Source of the DNA: Antennarius striatus
Taxonomy: Eukaryota; Chordata; Actinopteri; Lophiiformes; Antennariidae
Length of the DNA stretch: 64,000 bases
NCBI RefSeq assembly: GCF_040054535.1
Contig: NC_090780.1
Coordinates: 7,712,501-7,776,500 of the forward strand
Direction: 5' to 3'
Part shown: positions 56,801 through 64,000 of the stretch, in pieces
How the letters are laid out: the number at the start of each line of letters is the position of its first letter
Numbering within the stretch: the stretch's first letter is position 1
Translations under genes and position numbers: made by a program
Notes under the pieces: generated by a model
Seen by the model: the letters and a program-made list of their open reading frames with translations, nothing else
Told to the model about the DNA's origin: nothing
Database searches by the model: none

Positions 56801-59800
56801 CCGATCCATCTGTCAATCTCACGTTCCATCCTTCCCTCACTCCTGAACAAGACTCCAAGATACTTAAACTCCTCCACGTGGGGCAAGGAATCTCCACTGA
56901 CCTGAAGAGGGGACACCACCCTTTTCCGGTCGAGAACCATGGCCTCGGATTTAGAGGTGCTGATCCTTATCCCACTCGCGTCAAACTCAACTGCAAATGG
57001 TCCCAGTGCATGCTGAAGGTCCAGGTTTGATGAGGCCAACAGGACAACATCGTCTGCAAAAAGCAGAGATGAAATCCCTTCGTCCCCGAACCAGACTCCC
57101 TCCGGATCCTGGCTGCACCTAGAAATTCTGTCCATAAAGAATATGAACAGAACCGGTGATAGAGGGCAGCCCTGCCAGAGTCCAACTTGCACCTGGAACA
57201 GGTCTGACTTACTGCCAGCAATGCGAACCAAGCTCTGGCTTCGGTCATACAGGGACCGGACATCCCTCAGCAAAGGGCTGCAAACCCCATACTCCCGAAG
57301 CACTCCCCACAAAATACCACGAGGGACACCATCGAATGCCTTCTCCAGATCCACAAAACACATGTCGACTGGTTGGGCAAACTCCCATGGACCCTTGAGT
57401 ACTCAATGGAGAGTGTAGAGCTGGTCCAGTGTTCCACGACCGGGACGAAAAACCGCATTGTTCCTCCTGAATCTGTGGTTTGACTATAGGTCTAATCCTC
57501 CTTTCCAGTACACTGGAATAGACTTTCCCCGGGAGGCTGAGGAGTGTGATCCCCCTATAGTTGGAACACACCCTCCCCGGTCTGACAATCCAGAGGTACT
57601 GTCCCCAACTGCCATACGATATTACAGAGACGTGTCGACCATGACAGTCCCTGCACATCCAGAGACTTGAGATACTCAGAATCTCATCCACCCCCGGTGC
57701 TTTGCCACCAAGGAGTTACAGCAACCACCTCGGTGACTTCAGCTTGGGTGATGGACGAGTCCACCTCTGAGACCTCAACCTCTGCCTCCTCTGTGTAAGA
57801 CATGGCTGCGCGAGATCCTCAAGGTATTCGTTCCACCTTCCGACAATATCCCCAGTCGAGGTCAGCAGCTCTCCGCCTCGACTGTAAACGGTGTTGGCTG
57901 TGCACCGCTTTCCCCTCCTGAGGCGCCGAATGGTTTTCCAGAATTTCTTCGAGGCTGACCGATAGTCTTCCTCCATGGCCTCTCCGAACTCCTCCCAGAC
58001 CCAAGTTTTTGCCTCTGCGACTACTCGTATTCCATTCCATGTCCCTAGAGCTAGACTCTTTGTCTGGGGATTGGGTCATCGAGTCCCATGCTGACGACTG
58101 TCACCCAATCAGCACTGCACCCGTCCCCTACGGTTTCCTCAGCGGGTGGTGAGTCCACTGGAGGTTGGGCCCATGCCGTCCTTTCGGGCTGAGCCCGGCC
58201 GGGCCCCATGGGCGGAGGCCCAGCCACCAGGCGCTCGCATACGAGCCCCAACCCCGGGCCTGGCTCCTGGGTGGGGCCCCGTTTGCGCCATACCGGGCGA
58301 TGTCACGGTCCTTGATTTTTTACCATCATAGGGGTTTTGTGCTGCTCTTTGTCTGGCCCGTCACCCAGGACCTGTTTGCCAAGGGAGACCCTAGCAGAAG
58401 CATAAAGCTCCTGACAACATAGCTCCTGGGATCATTCGGGCACTCAAAGTCCCCCACCACGATAAAGTGGCAGCTGTCAGAAGAGAATTATACTGGAGAT
58501 TATACTGCTTCTAAAGGAACATGTACCGTATGTCATGTAAGGTTTCCAAGAAAATAGAAAATACCAATAGCACCTTGTGAGACCTGTGTGCTGTCACAAA
58601 TGTCTTTGTCATTTTGTGTGTTCATACTTCACTGCTGTGTTTACACAGAGTCAAAATGTTGCAATTATTGAATTTACTTTTACTTGAACTGAGCACGACT
58701 CCATTAAACAGAAATAATTTTTCTGTGAAGTTTACAATGGCTCCACAAAAGCTAAATTAATGATATACATTATGCAACATAAAAAGGTTCTCTTACATTT
58801 TTCTTTATTTTTACACAGCCCTGATGCTCAAGTTTGTGTATTTCAGCTCATAAAAGTCCCTTTAGAGATGTCACGCTCCACTGGCCATGAAACATAAAGG
58901 GAAGTCATCACAAATGCATTGAAATTTACTGACTAATTTACATAACATAAATAAAATGGCTTAAAGATATGTAGATGACAGTAAAGTCAGTGGTCTAAGT
59001 TTGTGAATATGTTAGACAAATTATAAAGGAAAAAAACAAAACACAATGTCCATGTTAGAGAACTAAGTGGCAGCGTTTATACACGTTTACCAAGTGAGTT
59101 TTCTCACAGTTCATTGAGGAGTTGTGATGCTCTCATCAAAACTCTCAAATTTACATTTGCACTTCATGTAACTTGTCCATACAAGCAATGCTTCTCCCTG
59201 AGTTTTATGCACATTAAAAATAAATCTATGGTTGACATAAGAGTGAAAGACAGTGATAGTACATTTTTATTTGTTGAGAAGAATTGCATTGATTGGAAAC
59301 TTTATATGAATCCAGTGTGAAGCAACATTTTGTTCGTTTGAGCCCATAGTGATGAAAATGAACAAATTTAAGCTAAATAGACAGAAGGATTAAGCTACAA
59401 ATGTCAGATCACAGGGATGACGAACCATCATATATTTATGTGCTTTTTCAGGGAGAGGAGGGTGAACGTGTGGTGTCAGAACAGGAGATGGAGGAAGCTG
59501 CTTTCATATGGAGTAAAGGACTGAGTGTCTGCACTGCTCCGGACCGAAAACACCCCATGTAAGGACTGTCATTAAATGTGTTATCTCCCTTGTATACTGC
59601 GTGTGTGTGCTTGTACAAGTGTGTGTATTTAAGGCACCCCCTCATATAGTGTTACGGGTAAGCACTGGATGATGAAGCTCCCTATGCTGCCCTCCTCCTG
59701 AGGATGAGGTGTCTCTCAGCTTGACAAGCTGCCCAGTCTTCAGCTGCTGTTCCAGCAGGTTTCACACTGTCTGCTGTCATGCTGCTGCAGGGTGAACAGG

Positions 59801-62800
59801 CCAGGGTTGGAGTGGATATCGCATTTAGGTATCCTTTGTCTCCACAGTCACCTGACCAGCACCAATGATGTTCTGGGTGGTTTTAATCATCTGCTTCACT
59901 GCTTCCAGCCTTAGGCTGTCTGCCAACCATGTCAAAACCTGATGTTTCCAATCATCATGCTTCCAATTGCTGCTCTGCAAAAATTAACAAGTTCTTGGCA
60001 TGACAATTTAATCTTTTATAACTTGCCTTGTCATCGCCTCAAGCAGAGTCATCACCTGAGATCATCTGCCTGTGAGACAGTTCAGCTTCCTACCCTCCAG
60101 CCATCATGAACAGTCTCTCAAAGCATCCAGACTCTTTGGGTTCTAGCCAGATTAAAAGCCTGCCATTATTTTCCTGTCAGTTTGCCACAGGAGGGCAAGA
60201 GAAACCTGCTTGTGACCAGCGCCTTGCCTTATGTCAACAATGTCCCCCACCTGGGCAACATCATCGGCTGCGTCCTCAGTGCTGACGTCTTTTCCAGGTA
60301 GGAAGTTAATCTTATCTGTATAACAACATAATGATCAGGATATTATTCACTTTGAAAAAAGCTTACATAAACACACCCATATCAGCATCATATCTTCATC
60401 TCTCCTATTTACTCTTGCAGTTGTCTTTCCCTTTCTTCTCTTAACCGATCTCCCTCAGCCCATCTCACTGATTGTCTCCCATGCCTTATGGTTTTTACCC
60501 TTCAGGTATAGCCGCTTGCGAGGCTGGAACATCCTGTATCTGTGTGGAACAGATGAATACGGTACAGCTACAGAGAACAAGGCTAGAGAGGAGGGTCTGA
60601 CGCCACAACAGATCTGTGACAAATACCACGTCATTCACGCTGACATCTACAAGTGGTTTCAGATAGACTTTGACTATTTTGGAAGAACCACCACTGAGAA
60701 GCAGACGGAGTAAGTTAAACAGAGAACATGGCTGCACATTACCTTTTATTTGTGTGACAATGCATTCTACTGTTATGATGTTTAAGATAATTTATTTTTC
60801 ATGGTCTGACACTGGCCTTTTATCATCTTCAGGCTACAGGCTGAGAACACAGGTCATTCAGTTGAGAATAATATACAGAGAAATATATTGTTTAATATAT
60901 ATGAAAACATTCAGGAAATAATGTCACAGGTGCTTTTTTAAATTTCTAAACTTCTAAAGAAAATGTAGTAAGATTACTTGTTTTAAGTAAAGCTCAAGTC
61001 AGGAAGTGAAATGAAGTCATTCACTGTTATGGATTGTTGCTCTAAAGAATTTCTGAGACAATGAAAGCATGACATATTGCCATTGTATGGATGAGCTGTC
61101 GTGTAGTCTTATAGGTGCTTAAGTAAGATGGACTGACTTTCAAAGGGTTAATCTTCTCACAGTGTGGGATACAACAGCGAAGCTTCTTTTCTGAACAAAG
61201 AAAAATTTTGTTCTCAGACTTGTACATAGAACAGGATTGCGTTAGGTAGAGTACAACATAAAATGCGTCAAGCACCAGAATGATGTTCTTTGAAATAAAA
61301 CGAACCGTCAGTTTAAAGATTTATGACTTTATTTATAAAAAATGCTGTGGATGGTTGGAATTATGTTATAGATTTACTCTCAACAAAGAAAGATGTTTTT
61401 ATTCATGTGGTTCTTCACGGATCAATAACAAAAACTCTCCTCCTGTTATAATTTTCTTCTAATTTATTGCTTCGTATTACTGATTTCATATTGATTAATA
61501 AAGTTTACGTAAGAGTTGCTCCCACATAAAAAATGTTGATGTCCATTCATTTATAGTGCTGGTCAAAAGACAAACATTTCTCCTTCAATCCCAGACACAA
61601 AAATTAAATTATCTTTAAACCAGCTGTATCACTCACGATTCCTTCTTATCCTTTGTTGTCCTTGGTTGTGCTTTCAGGATAGCTCAGGACATTTTCTGGC
61701 AACTCCACAAACATGGTTTTTTAGTGGAAGACACGGTGGAGCAGCTGCGTTGTGAGAACTGCCAGCGTTTTCTTGCCGACCGATTTGTAGAAGGAACCTG
61801 TCCTTACTGCAGCTACCTGGAAGCACGTGGCGACCAGTGTGACAAGTGTGGGCGGCTCATCAATGCTGTCGAACTCAGGGTGAGTCTGGAGGAGAGTGTT
61901 GATGGTAAAGATCAAGGAGAGAACGAGCATAAGGTATTCTGATTATTTTTCATTCACATCAGCAAAAATTGAGGTTTTCCTAGAAATCAGGGTATCTGTG
62001 TCCAAAGACACAAATGGTCATGTTTTTTATTTCTGTGTACTGAAACAAAAGCATGCTCTGGTACTCTGCTGGATAATCTGTAGACTTAGTTTTGAAAAAC
62101 TAAGTCTACAAATAGTGACTTTCTCTCTAACCAGGACGACTGACTCATCAACCGTTTGTCATTAATTTATTATGCAATTTTGCTGCATTTGGAATTTTTT
62201 CAAGTGTTTCCGCACTGATTGCTGAAAAAAAATACCTCTCTAACTCAAGGTAAATATTAGATAGAATTTAGCCTTGCTATTGCTTATTGTTATTGCTCCC
62301 TTCCAGGAACCACAGTGTAAGGTCTGCACGCAGACTCCTGTCATCCGCTCCTCCAAACACCTTTTCCTAGACCTACCAAAGGTATGATTCTCCCTCCAGT
62401 CGTCTGGATTGAACAAACTCTTTGCTCCTTGAGAAAGTAAATATGTCAAGTACAGAATATTCAAAGTCAGACAGCTAGTGCAATGAGTATCCCTGTTGTG
62501 ATTTTAGTATGTGATTATTAATTCTGTTTCAAGAAAGGTTTAGATTTAAGATGCCTGACTATTTCTCTCAATATTTTCATTCTCCCATTTCTGTCACACA
62601 GCTTGAGGCTCCATTAGAACAGTGGCTGGAAAAGTCAACCAGCACAGGAGACTGGACTGCTAACGCCAAACAGATAACTCGCTCCTGGCTGCGAGATGGA
62701 CTCAAACCTCGCTGCATCACCAGGGATCTGAAGTGGGGAACACCTGTGCCTCATCCTGACTTTAAAGAGAAGGTCTGCTGTTGGTCTGCAGGCGGGAAAA

Positions 62801-63748
62801 AAATCCAAGACTGTAACATTTGTTTGTTTAAAATTTATTACACAATAGAAAAAAACATACACACCAATTTGTTTGTTTCGTCTTGTATTGAAGCACAGTT
62901 CAGCCCTTCTGCTGAACCTAATTAACTGCTGAGATGATAAATAATGCAAACACTTATTACCTAAGGTCAGTTTGCTAATTAAACATTGAAAATGATTCGT
63001 CCACTTCATTAACTGTTTACAGATGCTGCAGTGACTGATGATCATGCAGAGCTTTCTAATGTGTTCTCCTGTTCCGCTCTGTAGACGTGTCTAAACATGT
63101 TGTGATTCTGAGCTCTTAAATTAGGGCAGGCCTAAAACTTTCCCCAACTACGAAGGTATAAGGAAATTAATTTTAGGTCTCTTCCACATCCCCCTGCAGG
63201 TGTTCTACGTGTGGTTTGATGCCCCCATTGGTTATGTGTCCATTACTGCCAACTACACTGACAAATGGGAAAAGTGGTGGAAAAATCCTAATCAGGTAAC
63301 AGCACAGAATGTCTGAAATGAGCAGAGCCCTGATGCACAAGCTTTGCACAGACTTCGCAATCTTTAGAACACAAAATGTGTTTGATTGCTTTTTTCAGTG
63401 ACCCATTTGTTTTTCTGCATTCTCCTTTTAAACAACATCATTCCTGCCGCCATACAGTACATCCCTTTTCCATTCATCTGAAATGAATGGAAAAGTATAA
63501 CCTTTTGGATCATGATTAAAACATGCAGTCACATTTTGTGCACATGATTTCATGCCAATGTCCCACACATTCAGGAAGTGTCCAGCTGGAAATGTTATAG
63601 TTGTTTTACATGGGACTTTTGTTAACTCTACCATTTAGGTTAAAAACAACACATCACCTTCACTTTCATTGACTCATCTGTACTTAATCCACAAGGTTTG
63701 AGCTCCTGTTATATGACAATGATGGCCTATATATCCACACAAATACAA

Positions 63749-63790
<42 letters not shown>

Positions 63791-63989
63791 AATTGTCTTT
63801 GAACTGGGTGATGTCATGATGATCTAATACGATGTCATCCTGACGTTGTAATGTTGTTTCTGTGCCATCAGGTGGAGCTGTACAACTTCATGGCCAAAGA
63901 CAATGTGCCATTCCACAGTGTGGTGTTCCCCTGCTCCCTACTGGGAGCTCAAGACAACTACACTCTGGTCAGCCACCTCATCGCTACTG
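50842..63989 (+). CDS. mars1: methionyl-tRNA synthetase, cytosolic; first 14 coding exons (3' end outside window)
   Basis: Exons: 50842-50956, 54028-54118, 54647-54725, 55046-55177, 55738-55813, 56033-56217, 59452-59558, 60181-60297, 60506-60709, 61678-61879, 62307-62381, 62602-62772, 63200-63295, 63872-63989; all in phase, 589 codons so far of about 900 in human. The enzyme charges tRNA-Met with methionine and belongs to the multi-synthetase complex. Domains: GST-like N-terminal region (about 1-225), then the class I Rossmann fold with the HIGH-type motif HLGN (285-288) in [20 protein letters not shown]. Next come [17 protein letters not shown], the CP insert with zinc knuckles (CENC, CPYC, CDKC, CKVC), and [20 protein letters not shown]. 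The KMSKS loop and C-terminal WHEP region are beyond the edge. Two in-frame ATGs exist (50842 and 50854); the second starts MKLFVSEG, matching human MRLFVSDG, and may be the real start. Divergent from arhgap9, as in human. Confidence 0.97.
50957..54027 (+). other. mars1 intron 1
   Basis: 3.1 kb. It includes a region at 51280-51950 that reads, on the minus strand, like a decayed mobile element, a C-run at 51919-51932, and a LINE-tail-like CCCCATTGGGGATAGATAAA at 52336-52357. The rest is plain AT-rich sequence. Confidence 0.5.
51280..51950 (-). mobile_element. unclassified decayed mobile element
   Basis: GC-richer than its surroundings. Minus-strand fragments include [20 protein letters not shown] and [17 protein letters not shown], the latter like a coiled coil of an element-encoded protein. 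Frames are broken. Family not recognised; the call is tentative. Confidence 0.35.
54400..54495 (+). repeat. LINE 3'-tail fragment
   Basis: TTTCCCCATTGGGGATTAATAAAG is the typical 3' end of fish L2-like elements; only the tail is visible, in mars1 intron 2. Confidence 0.5.
56277..58480 (-). mobile_element. non-LTR retrotransposon (LINE) fragment, antisense in mars1 intron 6
   Basis: The minus strand encodes a reverse transcriptase in broken frames: linker (58251-57716), [19 protein letters not shown] segment near 57560, [36 protein letters not shown], the catalytic [13 protein letters not shown], and the C-terminal [19 protein letters not shown]. The 3' end is CCCCGGATAAGCGGTAGATG...GGATGGATGG. 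The endonuclease region is absent, so it is 5'-truncated; frameshifts make it inactive. The clade is uncertain. It lies wholly between mars1 exons 6 and 7. Confidence 0.88.
62079..62110. repeat. perfect 15-bp inverted repeat, 2-base loop
   Basis: TGTAGACTTAGTTTT and AAAACTAAGTCTACA around GA in mars1 intron 10. Could form a tight hairpin; no associated gene seen. Confidence 0.85.
63465..63495. repeat. perfect 13-bp inverted repeat, 5-base loop
   Basis: CTTTTCCATTCAT and ATGAATGGAAAAG in mars1 intron 13. Confidence 0.85.
63751..63785 (+). repeat. (AG)n microsatellite
   Basis: About 17 AG units, 87 bp before the acceptor of mars1 exon 14. Confidence 0.95.
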
Positions 63990-64000
63990 GTAAGAGTGAC

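Larger units (their letters stand above)
60181..63989 (+). other. mars1: mars1 catalytic core exons
   Basis: Starts with [20 protein letters not shown] at 60181. The HLGN motif sits in this first exon. Exon 60506-60709 covers [20 protein letters not shown] and [10 protein letters not shown]. Exon 61678-61879 contains [20 protein letters not shown] and [16 protein letters not shown]. The last exons give [20 protein letters not shown] and [15 protein letters not shown]. All catalytic-core residues expected up to this point are intact. Confidence 0.96.

Noticed and set aside
57143..57418. Plus-strand frames inside the LINE
   Set aside because: Antisense shadows of the reverse transcriptase.
50842..63989. 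Mitochondrial MARS2 instead of MARS1
   Set aside because: The GST-like N-terminal domain and four zinc-knuckle CxxC pairs are those of the cytosolic eukaryotic enzyme.

Overview
This is vertebrate nuclear DNA, almost certainly from a teleost fish of the percomorph type. The genes are split into small exons with GT-AG introns. There are long (TG)n and (ATCT)n microsatellites. The interspersed repeats are ones I know from fish: a tRNA-headed SINE with a GGAT tail, L2/Rex-like and L1-like LINEs, hAT and pogo-like DNA transposons, and a solo LTR. The species cannot be named from this window.

Three protein-coding genes account for the conserved sequence. (1) Bases 1-1298, + strand: the last two exons of a ZEB-family zinc-finger/homeodomain repressor gene, then its 3' UTR to about 2.85 kb. 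(2) Bases 35409-5540, - strand: a complete arhgap9 reading frame, which I rebuilt as 21 coding exons (2,910 nt, 969 codons plus stop, every junction in phase). Domain order is SH3, WW, PH, RhoGAP. Two small PH exons and several linker exons are too short to stand out as open reading frames. (3) Bases 50842-63989, + strand: the first 14 coding exons of mars1 (cytosolic methionyl-tRNA synthetase), about 589 codons, running off the right edge before the KMSKS loop.

arhgap9 and mars1 are head to head, as in human 12q13. The zeb gene is tail to tail with arhgap9, the same arrangement as ZEB1/ARHGAP12 and ZEB2/ARHGAP15. This suggests a third zeb paralogue at the ARHGAP9 member of this paralogon.

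The rest is intron and intergenic DNA with many transposable elements. The main ones are: a nested mosaic at 20.8-24.9 kb (tandem copies of an unclassified repeat, one split by a hAT-type insertion that itself holds an L2-like LINE and a pogo-like fragment, followed by a TA-flanked 773-bp inverted-repeat element); a solo LTR with a perfect 5-bp target duplication at 35.98 kb; L1-like fragments at 37.5 and 43.3 kb; an internally deleted hAT element with a SINE inside it at 48.7-49.6 kb; and a 2.2-kb antisense LINE in a mars1 intron. I saw no tRNA, rRNA or CRISPR locus. I found no clearly new functional system. The most notable points are the possible third zeb gene, the nested elements, and the matching SINE and LINE 3' tails.
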